From assembly GCA_963743325.1 (NCBI GenBank), contig CAVUOZ010000008.1, positions 124,001 to 188,000 of the forward strand: a DNA stretch of 64,000 nt. Reading direction: 5' to 3'. Position 1 is the stretch's first letter. Each line of letters starts with the position of its first letter. Shown here piece after piece: positions 36,090 to 45,048 of this stretch. The notes below the pieces were generated by a model, which saw only the letters and a program-made list of their open reading frames with translations, was not told the DNA's origin and did no database searches. The stretch is from DATFVA01 sp963743325. GTDB taxonomy: Bacteria; Bacteroidota; Ignavibacteria; Ignavibacteriales; Ignavibacteriaceae. A program made the position numbers and the translations under genes.

Positions 36090-37415
36090 CTAATCCATGA
36101 AGAGATTTGTGTGAAGAGCCTGCAGAACTTTCTTTTTATCGCCAGAATTAATTAATAGTGATATGCTATGCCTGCTTCCGCCGTAAGAGATCATTCTTAT
36201 TGAAATATGCTTCAATGCCTCAAATATTTTACTAATATGCCCCTTCTGCTCAACTATGGTATAACCTACAAGGCATACGATCGAGTTTTCTTTTGATACT
36301 TCGACTGAACCATAAATTTTTAATTCTTCGATAATCTTTTCTAACCAGGTTGTGTCGTCAATTGTAAGAGACACTGAAACTTCAGAAGTAGATATCATAT
36401 CGATAGGAGTTTTATATCTTTCAAACACCTCAAATACTCTTCTTAGAAAACCGTAGGCCATCAGCATTCTCCCCGATTTTATTTTGATCGCTGTTATCCC
36501 GTCCTTTGCCGCAATTGCCTTTATTCCCTCACCAGAGGAATCAGAGGAAATAAGCGTACCTTCATCATCGGGCTGCATAGTGTTTTTTAGTCTTACAGGA
36601 ATTCCTTTTAACTGAGCCGGCTGGATACTTGAAGGATGCAGAATCTTTGCACCAAAATATGCCAGTTCAGCGGCTTCATCAAAGGTAAGTCGATAGACCG
36701 GTCTGGTACCCTTAATAAATCTCGGGTCATTATTATGCATCCCGCTGATGTCCGTCCATATTTGAATCTCTTCAGCGTCAATCGCTGCACCAATTAAAGA
36801 AGCCGAATAATCACTCCCTCCTCTTTTCAGATTATCAACCTCGCCATACAGGTTCCTGCAAATATATCCCTGTGTAATAAAAAGATTATCATCCGGGTAT
36901 CCGGTTAATTCTCTTTCAAGGTTTTCTTTTATATAAAAATTATCCGGCTCCTGATTGGTATCGATCCTCATAAAATTCAATGCCGGAAGAAGAACTGATT
37001 TTATTCCCTGTTCTTTAAGATAAAACTGAAACAATGCCGTTGTGATCAATTCTCCCTGAGCAAGAACGGCACGCTCTTCAAAACGTGTAAAAATATCCTG
37101 AGTAAAAGATTTTATATATGTAAAATGACTGGAGATTAATTCATTTCCTTTTTCATAATATTCCCTGGCTGAATATAACTCCTTCACAACTCCTGAATAT
37201 TTTAATTCCAATTCTTCAATGGTGCTGATGGCTTTATCATTTTCCTTTGCAAAGAGATGCTCTGTTATCTTTACAAGCGTGTTTGTAGTGCCGGCCATTG
37301 CCGACAGTACGACAATCTTTTTATTATTTCCGGAAACCAGTGATGCGACTTCTTTCATTTGCTGGGCAGAACCGACAGATGTACCGCCGAATTTGAGGAT
37401 CTTCATCTTCTTCAT
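36090..37415 (-). CDS. lysC: Aspartate kinase (monofunctional)
   Basis: 441 residues. KFGGTSVGSAQQM at the N-terminus, FITQGYICRN and GRGGSDYSA-like KRGGSDYSASL, then DISGMHNNDPR mark the kinase. Two ACT domains follow from about 300 (KIKSGRMLMAYGFLRRVF, then IVEQKGHISKIFEAL). Such ACT domains bind lysine or threonine for feedback control. A shorter start three codons in (MKILKFGG) is possible. First gene of the lysC-lysA operon; no lysine riboswitch was recognised upstream. Confidence 0.92.
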   Translation of the reverse strand: MKKMKILKFGGTSVGSAQQMKEVASLVSGNNKKIVVLSAMAGTTNTLVKITEHLFAKENDKAISTIEELELKYSGVVKELYSAREYYEKGNELISSHFTYIKSFTQDIFTRFEERAVLAQGELITTALFQFYLKEQGIKSVLLPALNFMRIDTNQEPDNFYIKENLERELTGYPDDNLFITQGYICRNLYGEVDNLKRGGSDYSASLIGAAIDAEEIQIWTDISGMHNNDPRFIKGTRPVYRLTFDEAAELAYFGAKILHPSSIQPAQLKGIPVRLKNTMQPDDEGTLISSDSSGEGIKAIAAKDGITAIKIKSGRMLMAYGFLRRVFEVFERYKTPIDMISTSEVSVSLTIDDTTWLEKIIEELKIYGSVEVSKENSIVCLVGYTIVEQKGHISKIFEALKHISIRMISYGGSRHSISLLINSGDKKKVLQALHTNLFMD

Positions 37416-37563
37416 TTCAAAAATTATTTGGAAATACGGGATGGAATATAAGAATTAATGGAAAATAACTGTAAAAGAAATTTTAACAGATTTATTTTTA
37501 TGCTGTTTTAGGTTAAAAAGAAAAATTATCTTATTACCTCATAAAAATTAAAATTAGGGCTTC

Positions 37564-38157
37564 ATGATTTTAACTATGGCGCTGAAAGGCAGGAAATTTT
37601 GTTTAATAACAACTATAGTATTATTATCATCTTACGCCTTTGCTCAGAATTGTGAGAATGGTGCTTTTGCCGCTCCGGTATTAAAATACACCAGACTTAC
37701 AGGCCAGTCTGCTTTGATCTTCGGCGGTAAAGGAGGCTGGATTATAAATAAAAGGATTGTTCTCGGTGCGGGATACTACGCGTTGACAAGTGATGTGAGC
37801 TCAGATTTCACCGATGAAGAGTATAATCAGAATTTACTGCTTGAGTTTAATTACGGGGGATTGGAATTCGAATATTTAGTCCTTTATGAAAGTAGATATA
37901 ACCTGACGATAAATATGCTGATGGCAGGCGGCGGATTAAATTTCTATCTAAAGAACATAAATAAAAATTTTTCCGGCCGTAACTTATTGGTTTGGGAACC
38001 TCAGTTAAATTTTGAAGTTGAACTTTATGAATGGTTTCATGCAGATGCCGGTGTAAGCTATAGAATGATTTCCGGATACACTGAGGTTTATAATATTTCA
38101 AAGAATGATTTACAGGGGATAAATGTTTTATTGACTCTTAAAATTGGCGAATATTGA
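37564..38157 (+). CDS. Exported beta-rich protein, probable outer-membrane barrel
   Basis: 197 residues; ATG at 37564 or 37576 are both possible. A signal peptide ends near YAFAQ. The mature part has regularly alternating hydrophobic strands with Gly-Tyr pairs (VLGAGYYALTSD, MLMAGGGLNFYL, HADAGVSYRMI) and ends GINVLLTLKIGEY. No family named. Its stop overlaps the TTG start of the next gene, which also looks envelope-related. Confidence 0.65.
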   Translation: MILTMALKGRKFCLITTIVLLSSYAFAQNCENGAFAAPVLKYTRLTGQSALIFGGKGGWIINKRIVLGAGYYALTSDVSSDFTDEEYNQNLLLEFNYGGLEFEYLVLYESRYNLTINMLMAGGGLNFYLKNINKNFSGRNLLVWEPQLNFEVELYEWFHADAGVSYRMISGYTEVYNISKNDLQGINVLLTLKIGEY

Positions 38158-39245
38158 AAACCAGCATAGAAAAGAACAGATTCATTATTAATGATTCACC
38201 TTATTCATTTTCTTATATGAAAAGTGTCTTCTCATTTGTCTACTTTTTCCTGCTTTTAGTTTCAATGCCGACCGGAACTGATCTTGCTCAAAATGCTGAC
38301 ACCTTATCTAAGTCAGAAAATCTGAACGATTCACAATTCCTTTCCCCGGAAAAATTCACATATGCAGGTGAAAGAAGATATACTTTGAATGGTTTGCTTC
38401 CTAACAATCAAACGGAAATACGACCAGCCAGTGCGGTAATATTCGGAGGAATTTATCTCGGCACTATTACCTGGCTTCATTTTCACCAGGCAAATGCGTG
38501 GTGGAATAAGGAAAGGGGAAACTTTCATTTTGAAGAGGACTGGATTTATGCATTACAGGTTGATAAAGCAGGTCATTTTTACGGTGGATATTTGATCTCA
38601 TATTTAATGAGTGAGGGGTTAATCGCATCAGGTTTTTCATGGGATGATGCTACGATCTGGGGTACTGTTCTGGGAATAGCTTATCAGACTTACGTTGAAA
38701 CAGAGGATGGGTTTGCAACAAGCTGGGGCTTCAGTCCATCCGACTGGTATGCAGATGCTACCGGTTCATTATTTTTTACTGCACAGCATTATGTACCTGC
38801 ATTGCAGAATATTACACCCAAATGGCAGTATGTACCCTCAGAATGGACAAATAAGCCGGTAATAGAAAGACCGCGGACATTTATTGACGATTATAATAGT
38901 TCGACATTCTGGTGGTCGGTAAATTTATATAACATTCTTCCTGAAAAAATGAAAAACTACTGGCTGCCATGGGTGGATCTTTCATTCGGCTATGGGGCAG
39001 ACGCTATTGATGCAGCAACTACTTCCAACGGGCCTCCCGATCGGCTGGCTACAAGAAGATATATGATCGGATTGGATTATAACCTGGTAAAACTTCTGCC
39101 CGAAGGAGGGTGGTTCTGGAACTGGTTCAGGCAGTCGCTGAATTTCATAAAATTTCCTTCTCCTGCTCTGGAGTTTAAGAATAACGTCACCAGGTTTTAT
39201 CTTTTCTATCCATTCCAGATTTCGATCGGGAATGTAACTTTATAG
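38154..39245 (+). CDS. DUF2279 protein, membrane-associated
   Basis: 363 residues from a TTG overlapping the preceding stop. The in-frame ATG at 38217 begins a neat signal peptide (MKSVFSFVYFFLLLVSMP) and may be the true start. The DUF2279 core reads DKAGHFYGGYLISYLMSEGL and GFSPSDWYADATGSL; the C-terminus closes on FQISIGNVTL, like a barrel strand. Family function is unknown. Pairing with the small barrel gene suggests a shared envelope role. Confidence 0.78.
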   Translation: MKTSIEKNRFIINDSPYSFSYMKSVFSFVYFFLLLVSMPTGTDLAQNADTLSKSENLNDSQFLSPEKFTYAGERRYTLNGLLPNNQTEIRPASAVIFGGIYLGTITWLHFHQANAWWNKERGNFHFEEDWIYALQVDKAGHFYGGYLISYLMSEGLIASGFSWDDATIWGTVLGIAYQTYVETEDGFATSWGFSPSDWYADATGSLFFTAQHYVPALQNITPKWQYVPSEWTNKPVIERPRTFIDDYNSSTFWWSVNLYNILPEKMKNYWLPWVDLSFGYGADAIDAATTSNGPPDRLATRRYMIGLDYNLVKLLPEGGWFWNWFRQSLNFIKFPSPALEFKNNVTRFYLFYPFQISIGNVTL

Positions 39246-39258
39246 AAGAAATATCTAT

Positions 39259-39552
39259 TTATTCGAGCAGATATATTTCCCGGTATCCTTCTGTTACCAG
39301 ATCCATATAACCTTCCATAATCTTTCCTAATTCCGGTGCAGAAGTTCCTCCTCTCACTTCCCTGCCAAATTCACCCAGATCATCTACTTCGGATTCAATT
39401 ACGACAGTCCAGTAAGTAGTAGCAATATCTGTCATTACCTTGAATCCTTTCAATCCCTGCTTTTCAAAAAAGGGCGCTGCCTGTTTAAACTTCTTTACAA
39501 GCTCTTTTGCTTTACCCGGTTTTGTGTGAAAAACATCCCTGATCAGATACAT
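39259..39552 (-). CDS. Small dimeric alpha/beta-barrel protein, NIPSNAP-like
   Basis: Starts at the ATG at 39552, which has GGAGGT five bases upstream; that site lies within the longer frame from 39564. 97 residues: YLIRDVFHTKPGKAKELVKKFKQ opens a ferredoxin-like fold, and YWTVVIESEVDDLGEF and YREIYLLE are the other strands. Resembles NIPSNAP/antibiotic-monooxygenase-like dimers. No catalytic residues visible. First member of a minus-strand group of small proteins. Confidence 0.65.
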   Translation of the reverse strand: MYLIRDVFHTKPGKAKELVKKFKQAAPFFEKQGLKGFKVMTDIATTYWTVVIESEVDDLGEFGREVRGGTSAPELGKIMEGYMDLVTEGYREIYLLE

Positions 39553-39597
39553 TTTGACCTCCATATTTATTTTATGATACAGATTTCCGCATCGGGA

Positions 39598-39813
39598 TCA
39601 ATCATCTAATTCCTTACAATAGAATCCCAAACCGTGAATCTCATTTTCTACTTCAGCAGCTGTATAAGAATCACTCAAAATCCTGAGTACTTTGTCTACA
39701 TCCTCAAAATCAATTGTACAATCATTTATTTTCTTCTTTTCAGTTAACGCTCTCTTAACAGCTGTGAAATCTTTATCAGATTTTATATTTGTTTTAAATA
39801 TTAAAGTATTCAT
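39598..39813 (-). CDS. HMA-fold-like small protein without the metal-binding Cys pair
   Basis: 71 residues with a beta-alpha-beta-beta-alpha-beta pattern: NTLIFKTNI, DFTAVKRALTEKK, NDCTIDFEDVDKVLRIL, TAAEVENEIHGLGFYCKEL. This is the layout of heavy-metal-associated domains, yet the M-x-C-x2-C loop is missing (TNIKSDKD). It may be a former metallochaperone used for another purpose. Assignment rests on fold pattern only. Confidence 0.5.
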   Translation of the reverse strand: MNTLIFKTNIKSDKDFTAVKRALTEKKKINDCTIDFEDVDKVLRILSDSYTAAEVENEIHGLGFYCKELDD

Positions 39814-39839
39814 TACCAGACCTTACTATTATCTTTTAC

Positions 39840-40406
39840 TTATAAATGAACATTACCGGATGCATAGTGTAATACAACAACACCCGAGCTCAAAGTTTTA
39901 GAATCTATAAGTTTAAGATTCATACTATTATGTAATCCCTGCCAAAGCCGCTTCCCTTTACCCGCAACTATCGGCTGAACTAAAAACCAGAATTCATCTA
40001 TCAATCCGTGGTCGGCCAGTTCAGAAGCAATGCTGATTCCACCGATAGAAAGATTTTTTCCCGTTTGATGTTTTAGTCTTATAACTTCTTCTACCATATT
40101 ATTCTTGATCAGATCTGTATTATTCCATGAGACCTGATCGAGTGTATTTGAAAATACTATTTTGTGAATAGGATTAATCTTATTAGCAAAATCAATCATA
40201 CTTCTTGTGCTTGCAGGATCTTTATCCGCATTCGGCCAGAAACTTTCAAGAAGTTCATAGGTTTTTCTTCCGAACAAAATTGTGTCCACCGAGTCTAAAA
40301 GATTTGTATGAAAATCATGAAGCTCCTCATCAGCAATAACTGCTGTATGATCGGCACATCCATCCATCGTTACATTGATAGCAAAAACTAATTTTCTTCC
40401 ATTCAT
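39840..40406 (-). CDS. DHFR-like (RibD C-terminal domain) protein 1
   Basis: 188 residues. KLVFAINVTMDGCAD, DTILFGRKTYELLESFWP, IHKIVFSNTL and ISIASELADHGLIDEFWF follow the RibD-C/DHFR fold, with the nucleotide-binding FGRKT loop. Typical annotation is dihydrofolate reductase family protein; a riboflavin or folate role is not implied. Its start overlaps the stop of the next DHFR-like gene by one base. One of four paralogues in 4 kb. Confidence 0.82.
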   Translation of the reverse strand: MNGRKLVFAINVTMDGCADHTAVIADEELHDFHTNLLDSVDTILFGRKTYELLESFWPNADKDPASTRSMIDFANKINPIHKIVFSNTLDQVSWNNTDLIKNNMVEEVIRLKHQTGKNLSIGGISIASELADHGLIDEFWFLVQPIVAGKGKRLWQGLHNSMNLKLIDSKTLSSGVVVLHYASGNVHL

Positions 40407-41035
40407 TACGAATTATGATTTATAACATTATAAAATAAATGTGTTACAAGAGGCGAATTGACTACATTGTTAATCTCGAATGAAAAACTTTCTCTATTCA
40501 GATTCTCAAATAACTTAACACCTCTGCCGAGCATCATCGGTGCAATATGAATAATGAATTCATCAATCAACCCGGCATTAAGATACTGTTGAATAACATC
40601 GGCACCTCCTGAAATTCTAACATCTTTTTTACCCGCATTTTTCTTTGCCTTATGCAAAACCGCATCAATTGGTTCATTAGTAAAATAAAAAGTGGTTCCG
40701 CCTTTTCTTTCCCATGGCTCCCGCTGTTTATGAGTTAAAACATAAACGGGAGTCTGAAATGGTGCCTCCTCCGGCCAATTAGCTTCTCCTTCCACAAACA
40801 TATGATTACCCATAATATTGGAACCAATTCGGTTAAAGGTTTCATCTATTATATCATTATCCGTATTATTATCCTCACCGCCTTCCATTCCGAGATGTTC
40901 CCTGAAGCTTTTTTGTCTGAACATCCAGTCGTGAATAGCTAAACCTCCGTCACCGATCGGATTTTGAGGACCCATGTTTGGTCCGGCTATATAACCGTCC
41001 AATGATATACCAACATCACAGAAAACTTTACCCAT
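40406..41035 (-). CDS. DHFR-like (RibD C-terminal domain) protein 2
   Basis: 209 residues. CDVGISLDGYIAGP, IMGNHMF, VYVLTHKQREPW, VRISGGADVIQQYLNAGLIDEFIIHIAPMMLG mark the RibD-C fold. It is the most divergent of the four copies, with a long acidic insertion (GGEDNNTDNDIIDETF) where the others have a shorter loop. Coupled to copy 1 downstream. Confidence 0.82.
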   Translation of the reverse strand: MGKVFCDVGISLDGYIAGPNMGPQNPIGDGGLAIHDWMFRQKSFREHLGMEGGEDNNTDNDIIDETFNRIGSNIMGNHMFVEGEANWPEEAPFQTPVYVLTHKQREPWERKGGTTFYFTNEPIDAVLHKAKKNAGKKDVRISGGADVIQQYLNAGLIDEFIIHIAPMMLGRGVKLFENLNRESFSFEINNVVNSPLVTHLFYNVINHNS

Positions 41036-41103
41036 ATTTATCTGCCTGTATTTTATTAACTGAAATGGTTCCTAAGCAGAAGTTATATATAGCTCTAATC
41101 CAT

Positions 41104-41508
41104 CTAACCCATATTTAATGGCTGCAGTATGCTGACACGGTTACCTTCCGTATCTATGAATGATACATACATCCCGATTCCGGGAATTTCCATTGGTTCT
41201 CCTAAAATTTTGCCTCCTGCTTTCTTAACTTTATCAATGGATTGCTTTACATCGTCTACAGCGATTACAATAGATGGATGATGTGTGTTAGGATCATCCG
41301 TTTTCTGATAAAAACCGCCGTTGATCATACCGGGATTTTTTGGCCGGCCTTTAGAGTCAGCTTCTGACGTTGTTACTACAATATATTCACCCATATCTGA
41401 TCCAAGCTGTTCTGTCTTCCAGCCAAACGCCTTAGTATAAAATTCAACCATTCGTTTTCTATTTTCTGCAGGCATTTCAAAGTGCACAACGGGATTCATT
41501 TTTGACAT
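41104..41508 (-). CDS. VOC-family protein A
   Basis: 134 residues. VVHFEMPAENRKRMVEFYTKAFGW and, in the second unit, GMYVSFIDTEGNRVSILQP: His and Glu in metal-ligand positions. Resembles YwkD/glyoxalase-like small VOC proteins. AAGGAGAAAAAG precedes the ATG. Sits between DHFR-like copies 2 and 3. Confidence 0.82.
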   Translation of the reverse strand: MSKMNPVVHFEMPAENRKRMVEFYTKAFGWKTEQLGSDMGEYIVVTTSEADSKGRPKNPGMINGGFYQKTDDPNTHHPSIVIAVDDVKQSIDKVKKAGGKILGEPMEIPGIGMYVSFIDTEGNRVSILQPLNMG

Positions 41509-41546
41509 CTTTTTCTCCTTGATTATTATTTATGATATACTATTGT

Positions 41547-42209
41547 TCAGTTTTCCTTAGCTTGTTTTTTTCGCCTGACGATCTCTTCTTCCGATGGTTT
41601 ATCCAGTGCGAAAGAGCCTGTCTTTAATTCTCCGCCGGGTTCATATGTAGAAATAATCACCCCGGTTTTTGAAATCCTGGTACTGATTAGTTTGAAACTT
41701 GAAGGAATTATACCTTCGCCAAACAGTTTTTTCCCTTTTCCAACTGTAACGGGAAAAATCCATAACCGAAATTCATCGATAAGATTTTCTTTTATCAGAG
41801 TCTGAATAAGGTTACTGCTACCATGAACCTGTATCTCCGGTCCTTCCCGTTCTTTAAGATTCTCTATTTCTTTTACAATATTATTTTTAATCAGAAAAGA
41901 GTTATTCCATTCAGCCTTTTTAAGTGTCCGCGAGACAACATATTTTATGGAAGCATTAAGTTTGTCGCCGGCAGGATCATTTTTTACATGAGGCCAGTGA
42001 GCGGCAAAGATTTCATATGTTTTTCTTCCGAGCAGAAGATCGAAAGGTTTTGACATTGACTCATCCATTACCTGACCCATTAAGTCATCCCAATAATGAA
42101 AGGACCATCCGCCAGACTTAAAACCTCCGGCCGGATCCTCTTCAGGACCGCCCGGTGCCTGCATAACTCCATCCAGGGTCACGAACGTATTTATGACCAA
42201 TTTCCTCAT
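41547..42209 (-). CDS. DHFR-like (RibD C-terminal domain) protein 3
   Basis: The ATG at 42209 has CAGGAGAATTTA before it and gives MRKLVINTFVTLDGVMQAPGG, the usual N-terminus of this subgroup; the frame back to 42233 is unlikely. 220 residues; FDLLLGRKTYEIFAAHWP and GSSNLIQTLIKENLIDEFRLWIFP are landmarks. The C-terminal FALDKPSEEEIVRRKKQAKEN is a charged tail. Confidence 0.83.
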   Translation of the reverse strand: MRKLVINTFVTLDGVMQAPGGPEEDPAGGFKSGGWSFHYWDDLMGQVMDESMSKPFDLLLGRKTYEIFAAHWPHVKNDPAGDKLNASIKYVVSRTLKKAEWNNSFLIKNNIVKEIENLKEREGPEIQVHGSSNLIQTLIKENLIDEFRLWIFPVTVGKGKKLFGEGIIPSSFKLISTRISKTGVIISTYEPGGELKTGSFALDKPSEEEIVRRKKQAKEN

Positions 42210-42229
42210 TAAATTCTCCTGATTATTTA

Positions 42230-43135
42230 TCAACCGTTATAAGCTTTTTGCAAAACTTTAATTTCCAGCTTTTTCATTTTGAGTACAGCCTCCATTACTC
42301 TTTGAGATTTCTTCGGATCTTTATCACTCAGCAGTTTGCTTAATTCCGCTGGAACAATCTGCCAGGACACTCCATATTTATCTTTCAGCCATCCGCACTG
42401 CTGGGCCTTTGCATCCCCGCCTTCGGTAAGTTTATTCCAGAAATGATCAACTTCCTTCTGGTCTTCACAACTAATAACAAAAGATATAGCCTCGTTGAAA
42501 GTAAAATCGTGAGTTTGGGTGCTGTCCATTACCGCAAATTTCTGACCGTTTAGACTAAAATCAGCATATGCAATCGTACCTTCCTTATTAGGCTGCTGGT
42601 CTGCCGTGTAACGAAAGATGCTTAGAATTTTAGAATTACTAAATAATGAAGTATAGAAGTTGATTGCTACCTCTGCTCTTCCGCAAACATCACGGACAAA
42701 CAACAGTGAGGGAACAATCTTTTGATCTACAGGGGATTCGGAAAAAAATAACTGCCACGATAGTCCATATTTATCCTGAATCCATCCGTACTTTTCACTA
42801 AAAGAATATTTATCAAGAGGCATTAATGATTTGCCGCCACTGGATAATTTATCCCAAAGCTGCTGTACTTCTTCTTTTGTTTCACAATTCACAAAGAATG
42901 AGATGGCTGGAGTAAATTTGAATATTGGTCCTCCATTTATTGCAGTGAAATTATGTCCCTCTAATTCAAATGATGCAGTCATTACACTGCCTTTTGGTTT
43001 GTGAGCGGCTTCTGCACCGGCATCGGTATACCTGACTGGTTTACCAGCTTTGGAATTCTTAAAAGTTGCTGTATAAAAATTTACTGCTTCCCCGGCATTA
43101 TCGTCAAACCATAGGAAGGGGGATATTTTTTGCAT
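42230..43135 (-). CDS. Double-domain VOC protein (PhnB-like)
   Basis: ATG at 43135 chosen (AAAGGAATAATT before it); the frame from 43150 begins at TTG. 301 residues in two PhnB/3-demethylubiquinone-methyltransferase-like halves: KISPFLWFDDNAGEAVNFYTATF and then KIVPSLLFVRDVCGRAEVAINFYTSLF. Both halves keep the YGxSWQL/I motif (DKYGLSWQLF, DKYGVSWQIVP). The C-terminal VMEAVLKMKKLEI is typical. Substrate unknown. Confidence 0.85.
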   Translation of the reverse strand: MQKISPFLWFDDNAGEAVNFYTATFKNSKAGKPVRYTDAGAEAAHKPKGSVMTASFELEGHNFTAINGGPIFKFTPAISFFVNCETKEEVQQLWDKLSSGGKSLMPLDKYSFSEKYGWIQDKYGLSWQLFFSESPVDQKIVPSLLFVRDVCGRAEVAINFYTSLFSNSKILSIFRYTADQQPNKEGTIAYADFSLNGQKFAVMDSTQTHDFTFNEAISFVISCEDQKEVDHFWNKLTEGGDAKAQQCGWLKDKYGVSWQIVPAELSKLLSDKDPKKSQRVMEAVLKMKKLEIKVLQKAYNG

Positions 43136-43155
43136 AATTATTCCTTTCAATTAAA

Positions 43156-43716
43156 TCATTTGCGCCGATATTGATTAAGTACAATTCCACAATCAAATGT
43201 TTTGCTTCTTAGAAGCAGCATATCTGATTTATTCTGAATCCCGCCGAAAATTGCCATTCCTTTCCCCAGCACGGCGGGATTAACAAAAAGATAATATTCA
43301 GCAATCAGATTATTCTTTATTAAAGAGGAAACAAATCCGGCTCCACCATAGACAATAATATCTTTACCGTCCTGTTTTTTAAGCCTTTTAACCTCCTCTA
43401 TTAAATCCCCTTTTGCCAGGGTAGTATTATCCCAGACTGATTTTGCCAATGTTTTTGTGAATACCACTTTGGGTTTTTCTACCATTTTTCTGGCAAATGG
43501 ATATTCTTCGCTTTCAGGTTTTACATTTGACCAGTATGAAATAAAACCATCAGTCATCTTTCTTCCCATAAGGATTATATCAACAGAATCGGTTAGATCA
43601 TCAACGTATTTTTTCAGTCCGTCATCCCAATTCCATGTCATCCAGTCAAGCTCACCTTCAGGTCCAGCTGCAAATCCATCCACTGTAATCTGTACCTGCA
43701 ATTTTAGTTTTTTCAT
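43156..43716 (-). CDS. DHFR-like (RibD C-terminal domain) protein 4
   Basis: 186 residues. KLKLQVQITVDGFAAGPEGELDWM, DIILMGRKMTDGFISYW, PKVVFTKTL and VYGGAGFVSSLIKNNLIAEYYLFVNP follow the same fold as copies 1 and 3. The order VOC, DHFR-like, VOC, DHFR-like suggests growth of the array by alternating acquisition or shared regulation rather than simple tandem duplication. Confidence 0.83.
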   Translation of the reverse strand: MKKLKLQVQITVDGFAAGPEGELDWMTWNWDDGLKKYVDDLTDSVDIILMGRKMTDGFISYWSNVKPESEEYPFARKMVEKPKVVFTKTLAKSVWDNTTLAKGDLIEEVKRLKKQDGKDIIVYGGAGFVSSLIKNNLIAEYYLFVNPAVLGKGMAIFGGIQNKSDMLLLRSKTFDCGIVLNQYRRK

Positions 43717-43755
43717 TAAAACCTCAAATTCTTATTCGATCATAAAATTTATCCG

Positions 43756-44184
43756 CTAAGCAGTTTTGGGCGTATAGCTTACCATCCACTGAATCCCGTA
43801 CTTATCAGTAATCATTCCAAAATAGGATCCCCAGAAAGTTTCGCTCTGCGGCATAGTTACTTTACCCCCCTCCGATAGTTTCTTGAAAATTTTATCCGCT
43901 TCTCCCTTGCTCTCAGTTTCAACAGAAAGGGAAAAATTATTTCCGGTACTAAGAGTATGTCCCATCGATTCGAGAGCATCTGTTGCCATCAGTACATTTC
44001 CTTTCCCGATTGGTAATGAGATATGCATTAGTTTCTCTTTTTCGTCTGCGTTAAGTTTGGCTCCTTCCTGTGTTTCTTTGAAGCGTGTCAGACCGACAAA
44101 CTCACCGCCGAATACGGATTTGTAAAAATTAAATGCCTTCTCTGTATTGCCTGGAAAATTTAAATACGGATTAATCGTTACCAT
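43756..44184 (-). CDS. VOC-family protein B (PhnB-like)
   Basis: 142 residues. INPYLNFPGNTEKAFNFYKSVFGGEF and MPQSETFWGSYFGMITDKYGIQWMVSY are the PhnB-type VOC hallmarks. AAAGGAGATAAAA precedes the ATG. No phosphonate genes are near, so the phn name carries no functional weight. Confidence 0.85.
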   Translation of the reverse strand: MVTINPYLNFPGNTEKAFNFYKSVFGGEFVGLTRFKETQEGAKLNADEKEKLMHISLPIGKGNVLMATDALESMGHTLSTGNNFSLSVETESKGEADKIFKKLSEGGKVTMPQSETFWGSYFGMITDKYGIQWMVSYTPKTA

Positions 44185-44219
44185 TTTTTATCTCCTTTAA
44201 TGTTTTAAATGTCTATATT

Positions 44220-44606
44220 TTATCTTTCTTCAATGACTGATATTATGTTTCCGGCCGGGTCTTTGAACCATGCTATTGCAGTTCCTTCTCCTCGTAAGAT
44301 GCCTTTTTCATCAGTCTTAAGATTCTTATTATTATATATCTCGAACTTCACTCCTTTATTTGTCAATTCATCGACTTTTTTTTCAACATTCTTTACCAGA
44401 AAATTCAGAACGGTATACGTTGCAGGTTTATGATCAGGTTTTGTATATACCATTACGCTGGCGCTGCCTTTTAGGTGAAGCTTTAATAAACCTTTCATTT
44501 CGGGAACCTCAGATACTTCCAGTCCGAGAGTTTTTGCATAAAACTGTTTAGCTTTTTGTAAGTCATTCACCGAAAAACTGCTGAATGCATTGCTATCTTT
44601 AAGCAT
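44220..44606 (-). CDS. VOC-family protein C
   Basis: 128 residues. AFSSFSVNDLQKAKQFYAKTLGLEV opens the fold and GTAIAWFKDPAGNIISVIEE closes it with the Glu ligand position. Similar small VOC proteins are often called glyoxalase/bleomycin resistance proteins; neither activity is shown. AAAGGATAAAAT precedes the ATG. Confidence 0.83.
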   Translation of the reverse strand: MLKDSNAFSSFSVNDLQKAKQFYAKTLGLEVSEVPEMKGLLKLHLKGSASVMVYTKPDHKPATYTVLNFLVKNVEKKVDELTNKGVKFEIYNNKNLKTDEKGILRGEGTAIAWFKDPAGNIISVIEER

Positions 44607-44655
44607 AATTTTATCCTTTCATAAGTAGTTATAAATATAAACCATTGATTCAGAA

Positions 44656-45018
44656 TCAAACACTGACAGAAGTATCCACAATATACGTTGTCACTTCCTT
44701 AATTTTTCCGTTTTTGATTTTATAAATATCGCAGTTGCCGGAATCATTATTTTGCCCAATGCTTTCCACCACAACAAAATCACTTTCTGCGATTATATTT
44801 TTTACTTTATCCGGCAGCATATTTTCTTTTTTAGACGATGACTGCCAGAGCTCCATCATTTCCATTGCCCGAATGAAATTCTGCTTCCCATTTATTGAAG
44901 GCATACCTACTATATTCCATTTTATGTCATCAGATAAAAAATTTATGTACGATTTGTTTTTTTCATGAATGAAATCAGCCATAAATCTTATAACAATCTT
45001 TTTGTTTTTTATTGACAT
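44656..45018 (-). CDS. SnoaL/NTF2-like protein
   Basis: ATG at 45018 preferred; the frame begins at 45027 with a poor context. 120 residues with the cone-shaped NTF2 pattern: KIVIRFMADFIHEKNKSYINFLSDDIKWNIVGMPSINGK, then a long strand pair FVVVESIGQNNDSGNCDIYKIKNGKI. Such folds bind small hydrophobic ligands or act as isomerases. Acts within the same minus-strand group of small protective-type genes. Confidence 0.72.
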   Translation of the reverse strand: MSIKNKKIVIRFMADFIHEKNKSYINFLSDDIKWNIVGMPSINGKQNFIRAMEMMELWQSSSKKENMLPDKVKNIIAESDFVVVESIGQNNDSGNCDIYKIKNGKIKEVTTYIVDTSVSV

Positions 45019-45048
45019 TATTATCAATCTTCATTCTAACCGCGCATA

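Noticed and set aside
37416..37563. Lysine riboswitch upstream of lysC
   Set aside because: The region to the divergent gene is under 150 bp, too short for the usual aptamer, and no long helices were seen.
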